Shown here one piece after another: positions 1-10,518 of a stretch of DNA of 64,000 nt. The position numbers and the translations under genes were made by a program. Source of the stretch: Tetrahymena elliotti 4EA (taxonomy: Eukaryota > Ciliophora > Oligohymenophorea > Hymenostomatida > Tetrahymenidae); assembly GCA_000231825.2 (NCBI GenBank), contig JH720341.1, positions 387,766 to 451,765 on the forward strand, in the 5' to 3' direction. Positions within the stretch are counted from its first letter, which is position 1. Each line of letters starts with the position of its first letter. A model generated the notes under the pieces. That model ran no database searches. It was not told the origin of the DNA and saw only the letters and a program-made list of their open reading frames with translations.

Positions 1-126
1 GGTTAAAGTGAGGGAGATTTATAAGAATCAAGGGAAGTTTTAGCTGCACTTGAAAAAGATTATGATGAGATTTCAAAAGATTCATATTCTGGATAACTAG
101 AAGATGGTGATGATTATGAATGGTGA
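1..126 (+). CDS. alpha-tubulin-like protein, C-terminal fragment
   Basis: Only the last 41 codons are present and the gene starts left of the window. The reading LAALEKDYDEI matches the invariant end of alpha-tubulin (LAALEKDYEEV), preceded by the usual acidic GDLQESRE stretch, so the family call is secure. The polypeptide belongs to the alpha/beta dimer of microtubules; the tail lies on the microtubule surface. The tail is odd: it is short, has only a modest acidic run (LEDGDD) and ends in Tyr-Glu-Trp instead of the usual Glu-Glu-Tyr. This points to a divergent alpha-like isotype rather than the main structural alpha-tubulin. Two in-frame TAA/TAG codons read as Gln; TGA ends the gene. I cannot tell from the fragment whether the rest is intact. 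Confidence 0.9.
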
Positions 127-795
127 CTTAAATTATTTTTTTTCATGTATCTTAATGTATCTTCCTTTAATTTTAAATTTTTAGAAAACTATTTTTATTT
201 TATTTTTTTTAAGTAAACTAAATATTTCTGTGCGAAATAATTATTTTATCATAATTATATATTTTTTGGTCATAAAAACTTTATTAAAAAAGAAAGATGC
301 TCGCTAAGTAAAATAACTAAAGTAATTTATATTTTCTTATAATAAAAAAGATAATAAATTAATTTGAATTTAAATTGTTTAAATAATTCATAAAATTTAA
401 AATTTCCAAATTAAGATTATCTAATATTAAAATTCATTCTCTAACATCATTACTAATGATATAAATTACTAATTTTTCAGTCAATATGAATGAACTTTTC
501 AACTTCTTATTTTATGTTTTAATTACAATTACCATAGATAGATACACCACTTACTTTAAATTTTCTTAGTAACTACCTTATTAGCTGCATATATAATCTG
601 AAAATGTTTTTGATTGATTGAGAGGATGAGTAAGTAGAGATAAAAAGAATATTCATATTCATTTATAAATAAAAATACAAAATTTCTTTTATAAATTCTT
701 TTAAATATGTTTGTTTATAGAAAGATTGCTTAAATACATATTTTATAATCTAAATTAATCAAACAAATTTAAGAAACAATATTTAGAAAAGTAAA
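127..795. other. AT-rich spacer
   Basis: Lies between the tubulin-like gene end and the next ATG, both on the plus strand. Very AT-rich with poly-T and poly-A tracts; no convincing reading frame or RNA structure seen. It should hold the 3' UTR of the first gene and the promoter of the next. Confidence 0.5.
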
Positions 796-2740
796 ATGTC
801 TCAAATTCCAAACTTTGAAAATAATTTAGATATAAATGAATAAGATCAGGAGCTGTTAGTTTATTTTTTCAATCAATAAAATTGAAGATTGCCTTTTAGA
901 ATAGCCTTCAAAATAGTTAATTGCAAAAATTTCCAAAATACTCTCAAAAAAATCTTTTTCAGCTTTTTTTAAAAAATTTTACAATTTGGGTCCTAAAGGC
1001 TGTGAGAAATTAGGAAAGATACTCTTTTTGATCAAAGATTTACAATTTTTATCAGTATCTTTTAAAAAAGATAACAAAATAGACAATGAAGGTTTAATTG
1101 AATTTTCGCAAAGCTTGTTACTTTTAAAAGAGTTAAAGTAGCTTAAAATTATTGTTTGCAAGGATAACTAAATAAATTCTGTTGGAATATCAAGATTTTC
1201 TCATCACTTATCTTAAATCTTAAATTTAGAAAAATTTTCAATAAAAATTTATAATCATTCTATTGAAAAAGAAGGTTTAGATAATCTAACAAGCAGTATT
1301 TCCAGCTTAACTAAATTAAATAGTTTGACTATAAAATTAATAAAGAATGAAATAAATGGCTAATCAATCAATTATTTGAGTTCAAAATTATCACTCTTAC
1401 CCTTAATAAAAAAGTTAAAGTTGTCTTTTGTAAATTAAAAAGATGATATTTAGGATATTCTTTATGGGCTTATTTAAGATTTATCAAGCTTGTAAAACTT
1501 AGATTATTTAAAATTAGAAGTGATTTCTAAACAATTTAGGAAATTAAATCCTTCAGTAAATCTATCATAAATTCTTAAAAAGATAAAAGGGATTAAAACT
1601 CTTTATCTAAATATTCCACTTTTAGAGTAAGAAGAACTGCTTACTGAAGTTTATGATCAGCAAAACATTTTAAAACTTGAAGTTTTATATATTTTTTTTA
1701 ACCATAGTTTATAGAAAGAAGATTTCTCACTGTTTAGTAATACATTTAAGTATTTAAGTAATTTAAAAAACTTAACTATTAACATTTAGACAGATAAATT
1801 GAAATATATTTTAAGTGTTGATAAAATAGATGATCTTCTAGGAAAGATAGAAAAGTGTAAATAACTTTAAAGTTTATCAATAAATTCTGAAACAGGATAT
1901 GATTATAAATTCTTAAGACTAATTTAATCATTAAAGTATATTACAACAATTTCTCTATTTAAAAATTAAATCATAGAATTTAATAGAGACGAAATTAACA
2001 ATGATGTGATAAAGTTAATTATCCCATTTAAAACTTTTTCATAAAGACAAACAGAATAATTATAATATTTAATTGAATCTTTGCATTTTTTTGATAAACT
2101 ATAAACCTTGCTAATAAACTTTCTAGATATTGAGTTTATTACTTTCGAAAAAAAATATTAGGATGTTAGTTATTATGATACAACATTAAAAAGAGATATA
2201 AAAGACTCTATAAAATAGATAAGGTTATCACTCTAAGAGTAAATAAATCACTTAATGTTATATATATCAAATAATAAAAATATTGTCTTCTTTAAAATAC
2301 AAATGCTTATTGAAAATTAAAACTACATCCAAGGATAGAGAATTTAAAATACAGAAAATTTTTTCATTGAAAACTATATAGGTACTTATTATAAATAATT
2401 TATAGAGCCATAATTACTATTTACAACATAACTAATGATGAAATTAAGTTAAAATATAACAAAAATTAATGTTAAAATTTAATACTGGAAGCCTATCACG
2501 AACACCTACATTTTAATTCTTGGAACTGTATTTAGATAATCTCATAATTTAAAATTTGTAGATATTACATACGATTGTTATTACAATTATGAGCCTAAAC
2601 AATAACTTATGGACTAATTATTTATTCACTTAAAACAACTAAGATATTATAGATAAAATCCAAGAATGTATTTACCTATTTCAAAATAAGATAGTAGATA
2701 ATTAATAAAAAACAACATAAGACTTGTCTCATATAAGTGA
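796..2740 (+). CDS. leucine-rich-repeat protein (divergent)
   Basis: A 632-residue protein in two exons. The single intron is inferred at 859-904: GT donor after codon 21, acceptor ending GAATAG, and removal restores a frame open to TGA at 2738. The sequence is a run of about 25-residue units rich in Leu/Ile with periodic L-x-x-L-x-L-x-I patterns (for example LQFLSVSF, LKQLKIIVC, LNSLTIKL, LQSLSINSE), as in ribonuclease-inhibitor-type LRRs that form curved protein-binding scaffolds. No signal peptide or membrane segment is obvious and the partner is unknown. A second protein of the same style lies at 27743-29422. The family is inferred from pattern, not from a diagnostic motif; another solenoid fold is possible. 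Confidence 0.7.
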
Positions 2741-3511
2741 AGAAAGATTATTATTAATTTTGATTGGAATATATTTAGAAAATCAAATCTCTTTCATTGG
2801 AAATATCTAAAAAATTTCTATAATTATTTTTTATTTTTACATTAACACTTTTCATCTTCTTTTATAAATGCTTCAAATATTTTTATTCATTATTCATTAT
2901 TTATTTTTTTAATTTTTAAATTTTTATTCCCAAAATATCATCTCTCATAGTTTTACAAAAAATAATTAAAATAATATACTTAATCATATTCAAAACTTTT
3001 TCTTTCAAATTATGTCCTTTTTCAAAGTTTAATTTCATGGTCTCAAATAACTTTTGCTCTTAGAATTTTTGAGTAGTTATTTTATTTCAAAAAAAAAAGT
3101 TTTTAGTTTATAATTGAATAAATAAATTGACAAAATCTTTGAAGTTTTTTATTTATTTTTATCATTTAATATATACATTTGACTCAGAATAAATATGCCT
3201 ATTAACTGTAAAATTTACACAATAATATTTAAAAAGCAAAAATAGAAACTTGTAAGCATAAATATTTATGGATCAAATGAAAAGCTAAAACCATTTTAAA
3301 AAATATTAACATTTGTTTGTAAATTAACATATTTATGGTTGTTTTTTTTTTAAATTAATTGGTCTGTAAATAATTAAGGATCATTTAATTAATGATAGAT
3401 ATTTCTTAGTAAACTATTTGATCATTTTATCATATAAATATTTTGATCAAACACTAATTAATTCATTTACTAAAGAATCATACCTAAATTACAATATTTT
3501 TTATCAATTAC
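2741..3511. other. AT-rich spacer
   Basis: Non-coding in appearance: homopolymer tracts and short frames only. Between two plus-strand genes; presumed 3' UTR and promoter. Confidence 0.5.
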
Positions 3512-6131
3512 ATGAGTTTTTAGATTAACAACTAAGCTCTAAACTAATAAAATGAATTGCATTCTGCTAGAACAATTACTCCTATTAGACCTATTTATAC
3601 ATCTTAATCAAAACGATTAAATCATACTCGTACTGTATTAGATATATCATTTATATTTTAGTCAATTAAATCATTGCATAATAAATATTTTAACACCCTA
3701 TAAAACTTTGTTGCATTATTAAATATTGAATTTTATTTTTACAAATAGATTCAATTCCTCGATCTCTTCAGTTAGAATTCAAAAAAAATAGAGATACTTT
3801 TTTGACTGAAATCAGCCACAATGCTGAAGTAAATAGCATGAGTCATAGTAGCTAGTTTTTTAATCAGAATAATTATTCAACTAGAAATATTTCTACTGCT
3901 GCTAGTGGTAGCTTTAGATAAAAAATATTAAAAACAAGAAAACCAATAGACTTTGCAATCAAAACAGTAAATACTTAAATCTGAAAAATGTTTAAATACT
4001 AACAATATAAAATTAGTATTAGAGTGCTTCTATGAGGCTTGAAAAATTATTTAAAAGTTCTATTTTCTAAGGAGATTAAAAAGAGAAAGATGATGATTTA
4101 TCTGAATTAGAAAATTTTAAAGTAAAATAAACCCCAAAAGAATAAAAAAGGAATGTAGAGCATGGAATTTTAAGGAAAGGTACTATGAAAAGATCAGAAA
4201 CCTATTAAAATATAGCAGTAACCCTTTAGCATATCCCTATTTTACTAGAGAGTTTAGATTAATAAGAAAAATAAGAGTAACATATATTAGTTCTAATTAA
4301 ATCAAGATATTTTACTATGTTTACATTTAACTTATTAATTATTATAAAGATCTTTACCTGAAGAAGTGAAACTATTGAATGATCAAAATCGCTTAAGAAA
4401 TATAGTCAAAAAAATAGATTATAGCAAGTAAATGAATGTGCTTGCTCCTATTCTATAGTCAAAAGTTAATGAAAGCAGGAAGCTGGATAATTAGTTGAAT
4501 TTTATTTTAAAAAAAAGTAGTTCTAAATTAAATAACTTAAAAATGTAAGAAAACAAAATCAGAAATCCTTTAATAGTTTAAGAAATTAATGACTTAAAAA
4601 ATTAAATTGGTGAACTAGAAAATGAGATTAAAGAGTTTGAGAATAAGATTGAAGATCAAGAGATGTATTTATCATCCAAGCATTATATGAAATAAGTAAG
4701 ATACAAAGATATGATGCTTAAAAGAGAAGAAAATATTAATTTGTTGAGAATGATTACTCATTTAAGTAGATTTTTAAACAAAGAAACGGAATAACTTGTT
4801 ATTGATTCAAAGCAGCTTGATACTCTATTTGTAAATAAAATACTAATTATTATGTTAATAACTTTGAAATCTAAGCTAAATAAAAAATTTATTTTATTAA
4901 TTCTTTTCAATGAAAAGAATAAATTAGTTTAAGAACATAGAAACAACTAAGTTGAGCTTAAAAGACGAAGTATAATGACTAGGGATATGGAGAATAAAAA
5001 ATATAATGAAAGTTAAGTAGAAAAACTGATTGACTTAGAATCTAAAATGAGGGAATATGAAAAAAAAGAGTAGTAAAATGCAAAAAGAGAAGAATATTTA
5101 GAAAAAAAGAGAATATAAAATATTGAAATTGATTCTATTATTGAGCAATAAAAGGAATATGGTTCAATCATAAGTTAGTTAGAAAACCAATTTTTTGAGT
5201 TTCATTAACAAAATAAAAGCAAAGTAGCTACTAATTACAGTGATCTTCTTTAATTTTGTGTTCATGTTAAGTAAAATATCAATTAATTCCTTCAATTCTA
5301 TGATATATTTGAATATTGCTTCAAAGTTTAATGAAATAAATTATATGTTAAGATTTACCATAAACGTTCTTTTATTAAACTAATAAATAGACAGAGCACT
5401 GAGAATTTAAGATATGAAAAATAAATATTTTAAAGTAATTTGAATTAACTCAGATCAGAAGTTAGTGAATTAGAGAAAGAATTAAATGAACTGAAACTAT
5501 AAAATAAATTTGATTTTGAAATAGAAGAGGATTAATAGTAAACCTTTAGCAGAAAATAAGATGCTGTGAATTCAGAAGATCTATTTTTTTAGAAAAGCTT
5601 TAAAAAAAATGCAGAAGTTTACTAGATCGATAATTTAGAGATAGATAATTTTGAAATTTAAAAGATATAAAATATGAATAAAATAAAAGTAAATTTAAAA
5701 TTTTATTTATATCTCCAATTAATTAAATGTAATTTTTAAAACTAAAGGAATAAAATTTAGAAAGTAACATATTTAAATGTATTAATGGGCTTAAAGATCT
5801 TCACACACATTTCTTCTCGAAGTTGAATAATATTTAGTTTGATGTAAAAAAATTTTCTTATTTCTTTATTAATTACATTTTAATCCATTTAATGTAAATA
5901 TTTAAGGATTTAATTAAGCTTAAAAGGAAGTAATTTAATACAGAAAGCATAGAGCATTCCATACAATCATTTTGCATTTCAATCTAATCCTTGGTTAATA
6001 TAATTGAGGAGAAAAAAGGAAATAATAAAAAAAAGGATGAATCCCTAGATATTGAAGAAATAAATGATAGATTAGAGACAAGTATTAATTAACCTAGTTA
6101 AAAATATTACTACACATATGTTGATCTTTGA
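3512..6131 (+). CDS. long coiled-coil protein, function unknown
   Basis: Predicted 699 residues from eight exons. Introns are inferred at 3630-3748, 3967-4016, 4277-4349, 4831-4917, 5326-5394, 5689-5747 and 5844-5906. The introns at 4831 and 5844 are multiples of three without TGA and could be retained. The N-terminal quarter is Ser/Asn-rich and probably disordered. From about residue 220 onward the protein is dominated by charged heptad-like stretches (DLKNQIGELENEIKEFENK, LRSEVSELEKELNELK), typical of long alpha-helical coiled coils in cytoskeletal or ciliary structural proteins. No enzyme motif, signal peptide or membrane segment was seen. I do not recognise the orthologue; a basal-body or axonemal role is only a guess from composition. 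Confidence 0.75.
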
Positions 6132-6649
6132 TTTTTATTAAAGCTTTATTTTCAGATTATTGGTCGTCCCAAAAAGTTTAAAGTTTATAACACTGCAACC
6201 TATCTTTTAATTTAAATAGCAAAATATATATTCCTGTAAAGATATCTATATTACTTCTACTGGTTTACAATAAGCATATTTCCCAAAAAGTTTTTACTTT
6301 TTGTTTATTACACTAATGTTTACTGTAAAATTATTGACTGAAAATAATATTTTTATCTCATGTGTGTGTTTTTTTATGTTTTATATTCTATTAAAGTTAC
6401 TTTGATCAAACCAATTAGAATAAATATTTTATATTTACGGCCTACATTTTTAATAAAAAAAAATTAATTTGTAATAAATATTACTTGAGTTAATAAATCA
6501 TCTGGAATATAAAATTGATAGATAGATAGCATTTACGAAAATTCTAAATAGAACTTAGATAAAAAATATTTATAAAGTTAAAAAGTCAAAAGTATTGTAT
6601 ATAAAATCAAAGAATTTAAAACAATTAAATAATTTTACAAAACAACAAA
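6132..6649. other. AT-rich spacer
   Basis: About 0.5 kb without a credible gene; contains a short GATA microsatellite near 6520. Presumed promoter of the gene starting at 6650. Confidence 0.5.
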
Positions 6650-7156
6650 ATGGATCCCTTAGAGTAATATAATAATAATTTCACTTTCTAAGATTCAGTT
6701 AAATAAGAAAGACTGAGAGAGATTTAGTAAACTATTTAGTTTTATAAAACTGCTCCTGTTCGTTCTCTTTTGAATGATGTTAAAAACTATAATAAATAGA
6801 CTCTTTCATAAATAGAATTAACAGCATACAAAAATGTAGTTTAATATAATAAGTTAGAAGATGATGAAAAGAAGCTTCTGAAAAGCAAATTAAAAAAGCA
6901 AGTTTTTTTCAATTTAGGTTTATTAGGAGTTTACAAAATTTTAGTTAATCATAAGCTATTCAACATAAATATGAAATATTTCAGAAGAATTGTATAGCTA
7001 TTAACATTCAAAAGAGGTGTTTTTCTTTGGCCATTAAGTCCTTTAGTATTTACTTATGATTATTAAGAAATTGGTCTTCGTTTAGGCATGAAGTACTACT
7101 TATTAGATTAAAATAAAGATTTATTTACAAATGGCTAGGTTAATTAATAAAATTGA
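6650..7156 (+). CDS. small hypothetical protein (168 aa)
   Basis: A single-exon frame with eighteen in-frame TAA/TAG Gln codons, an AAAA-ATG start context typical of ciliates and a TGA stop. The N-terminal half is hydrophilic (DPLEQ, then KQERLREIQQT). The C-terminal half has two moderately hydrophobic stretches, VFFNLGLLGVYKILV and GVFLWPLSPLVF, that could be membrane-associated. Base composition is richer in GC than the flanks, which supports coding. I do not recognise a family. The pattern of a basic N-terminal half and two short hydrophobic patches would fit a small organelle membrane protein, but that is inference only. Confidence 0.65.
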
Positions 7157-8044
7157 AATGATATTGTTCACTAAAATAAGTCAATCAATCAATCATCTTT
7201 AATTTTAAAAAATGCTAAACAAAAAATTTTAGAAATAAAAACTCTTAAAATATATTTTATTAGAAAGATATAACAACTATAATTTAGTAAATAATAAAAT
7301 TATTTTATAAATCAAATATACTATTCCTTTCTTTGCTGTTAAATTTAAATGCTTATTTATTTTATCTTTATATTTATTTGGTTTTTATGATCTTTAAAAT
7401 AAGAAAATTAATGAATATTCTAAAGATTTATCTTTTTTACTTTATAAATTTAATGTATTAATATAATAATATTTTCATATTTTTAAAAATATTCAACCTA
7501 GATTATTTTAAAAAATGGGTTTCATGAGAAATAATCATAAAATTTATTAATCATTTTGTTGAAGCAAAAAATGTGAGAAATTAAGTAAATAAAACAAAAT
7601 AAAAAAAATTAAATTACTAAGTTATTGAATCATTCACCAAATAAAAGCATATTGAGTTTTTATGCTACTCCATAAAAATTATATTTATATTTTCAAATAA
7701 TCATAGTAAACTTATAAAGCATAAAAATTTTATTTTTAGATGATTTTAATTGATTCAGACTTATTGAATTGAGGAAAATAAGAAGAATATTTTCATTAAA
7801 AATATTTATTAAACATTTTAATGAATGGAATTGTATTTATTTAAGTAAGTTAAGAGGAAAAATTAAAAATGCTATTATCTAATAAAAATAAATTTAATTT
7901 TGATGGGAACAAGTAGTAAATTAATAAAGCATTATTCCTAAATAAATTTGAACAAAAGATACAAAAAGCAGAGAGTTTGATAAACCCATTTTTTCTTGGT
8001 ATCTAATTTAGGGCTAAAAAGTGATATTACAAATTAATTCTTCT
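7157..8044. other. AT-rich spacer between convergent genes
   Basis: Holds the 3' ends of the plus-strand gene ending at 7156 and the minus-strand gene ending at 8045. Contains a (TCAA)4 microsatellite at 7181-7196 just after the upstream stop. A 50-codon frame near 7820 looks like chance. Confidence 0.5.
7181..7196. repeat. TCAA microsatellite
   Basis: Four perfect TCAA units just 3' of the small hypothetical gene; simple sequence only. Confidence 0.8.
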
Positions 8045-9184
8045 TCACTTGTTAGAAAAAAGCATATTTGTTAATTATTAAATTTCTTTATGCATTTTAA
8101 GCTTTTTATTTTTTTCTTCCATAATTTCATCTGTATATTGGTTGTAGAAAGACTTTTATACTGATATTTCATCAAGATCATACTCTGAATAGTAAAAGTC
8201 AGGAACTGTTTTAGGATTTATATTCTTTGTTTTTTGTACATAATTTATTTTTTATTTTTGGTGTTAGTAAACCATATAAGGTATGATAAATAGACCAGTG
8301 ATACCAAAAATGATAAAGTATAAATCAACACCAAGTTTTCCTGTTTTGGCCATGTATGATACTAAATTACCTCCCTTTGCTATTTATTATTCATATTGAA
8401 TACGAGAGATAGTAGATTATTAGATAATCTAACCCCATCTTTCACCTATATTAATTTATGGTCTAAATTCTCTAAACTCATCCATATATCTCATAATTTT
8501 AGGATTTTCATCAGTCTTTAAATCAAGAGGAGATCCTTACATCATTGGATCTATTTCATGGCTATAACGTGAATTATACTCTGTAATATTCTTTCTTTTT
8601 GTAGGTTGGTAACTATGCTAAGTAATAAACTTTTCACGAGCTTCTTTTTCAGATTATGGTAAATTTGATTTATTGAAAAGAGTTTCAGGATTTATTCTAG
8701 TATCCTTATCTAAGAGATCTTTCATGAATGCCTTTTCTTCATCAGTTTCATCGATTTTATCTAAACCCCATTTTTTTTACAATTTTTTATAGAGTAAATC
8801 ATCCTTTTTTTCGGTTTACTAATTTGCTGCTTCCTCTCCTTGTTAATTTGTTGAAAGACTTTGAGAAGAAGTATTAGGTACTTTCTTCTTATGAAGCCCC
8901 AAAGCAATTGTCTCTTTCATTAACCTATCTTGAAGTTAAGTTAAATCCTCCTTTTCTTTCTTGTGTAAATTTAAAATATCTTTAATCTTTAACTCAGACT
9001 TTTCAGAATTTAATTCATTATTTGAATCAAAGTCTAGTATATCATTCATTTTAAGATTGCTGAAACCACTACTTTTTTGGTCATTTTAAGCTGATACATT
9101 TTAAGAAGATTACTCATCATTATTTATCTAAGTAATAGATTATTATAATTCTTACTCTTTTTATTGTTTATTATCTTCAGTCAT
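8045..9184 (-). CDS. single-pass membrane protein, function unknown (379 aa)
   Basis: One uninterrupted frame from ATG at 9184 to TGA at 8045. The first ~120 residues are Gln/Ser/Asn-rich and probably disordered. The middle is charged and helical (KKWGLDKIDETDEEKAFMK). One strong hydrophobic segment at about residues 285-310 (VDLYFIIFGITGLFIIPYMV) is followed by a basic stretch and an acidic tail. No cleavable signal peptide is apparent, so the likely topology is a C-terminal-half single-pass anchor. It lies convergent with the small gene to its left. No family recognised; mitochondrial inner membrane or endomembrane location are both possible. Confidence 0.75.
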
Positions 9185-10518
9185 AGTATCTTAGTTTTTT
9201 TTAAAGTGCTGAGTCTTTATGAAAAATGAATTTTGAATTCTTTAATTTTTGTATATTTAATTAACTTTAAAATATAGAGCTGATATAATTAAGTATTAAT
9301 TTACTTTTATTTTTTCAACACATTTTTGATGGAACAAGGATTTTTCTGTTTTTTTCTTTTTACTAAGGCAATTTTTGTTAATAAATTAAATATCTTGATT
9401 AATTTAATTTATGTTTCTAGATTTATGTAATCTCTAACCTGTAATTAAAAATACATTTTTTAATTCCACATTTTTATTCTTTTTTATAAAATATTTAAAA
9501 GTCTTTGCCTAATTCATTCAATTTATTTATATTACAATTTATTACTATCGTTATTATAAAATCAAAAAATATTTTAAAATAATTACAGTTCGCAATTAAA
9601 AATTTCATTAAATTAAATTATTTTAAATTTACCAATAATCAAATACATATCCAAGTTATGAATTTTTAACAAATAATAATTAAAAAATGAATTAAATTAA
9701 AAAAATTAAAATGAGAAATGGTAAATAAAACAAAAATAAAACTGAGAAAAATAGATAAAAAAGGGAGTAATTTTGATGGAAAAAGGTCTATTATCAAGAT
9801 TTTGTAATTTTTAGTTGAGTTTTGTATGAATAAATTTTTCAGATTTCAATATTCAAAATTAATTATAAATTCAATTTCTATGTTTTTGAAGAACAGAAAG
9901 AAAAAAAATTTTTTAATTTAAGACAAATTTTAATTCAAATTAATAGAAATGAAATTTTTTTATACATGAGAAGTTTAACATTAAATAGACATTTCAATTT
10001 GATTAATTTTCATTTTACACATTTTTTTTTGATGACTTTTTTGAAAAACCAAGGTTTCTCTTAAGAACATGGTTACTGCCTTAGACTAAATCTAAGTGTA
10101 TATGCTAGTTCTTACACAGTCCTCATGTTTATTTAGAATTTTAAAGTATCTGATATAACTCATTGCATTGAAGATTTTTCCATACTTTTCTAAAATGTAA
10201 AATTGACATACAGATTAAATTTTTAGAATTAAACTTTTTGAAAGTAAATATTGTCCTTATGTATTTTCTTCGAAAAATATTTAATAATTTAAAAAATAAT
10301 ATTAAGTTTCATTAAAATTTAAACTTTCAATTTCTTAAGATATTTTTAATTGTAAAATATAAATAAATAATTTTACTAAAATTTCGAATAAATACATTTT
10401 TTAATAATTTAAAATTAAAGCTCAATATTCAAATAAAATTTTGATAAACATGAAACTAATAATAAATTAATATTTTGGTATAAATGAATTTTTTATTTAA
10501 AATTAACTGAGTATATAT
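9185..10518. other. AT-rich spacer with one structured island
   Basis: 1.3 kb between two minus-strand genes: promoter of the 8045-9184 gene on the left and the 3' end of the IST1-like gene on the right. Almost wholly A/T, except for a GC-richer patch near 10055-10130, listed separately as a possible RNA. Confidence 0.5.
10063..10113 (+). ncRNA. possible small structured RNA
   Basis: A GC-richer island in an AT-rich spacer that folds into nested stems: AAGAAC at 10063-10068 pairs with GTTCTT at 10108-10113, and CTTAGA at 10080-10085 pairs exactly with TCTAAG at 10091-10096 around a CTAAA loop. AACATG near 10067 can alternatively pair with CATGTT near 10133. A TGATGA-like box near 10030 and a CTGA near 10150 would suit a C/D-box snoRNA, but the C-box first base is not a purine and no terminal stem was seen. 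The strand is arbitrary. No family recognised. Confidence 0.2.
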
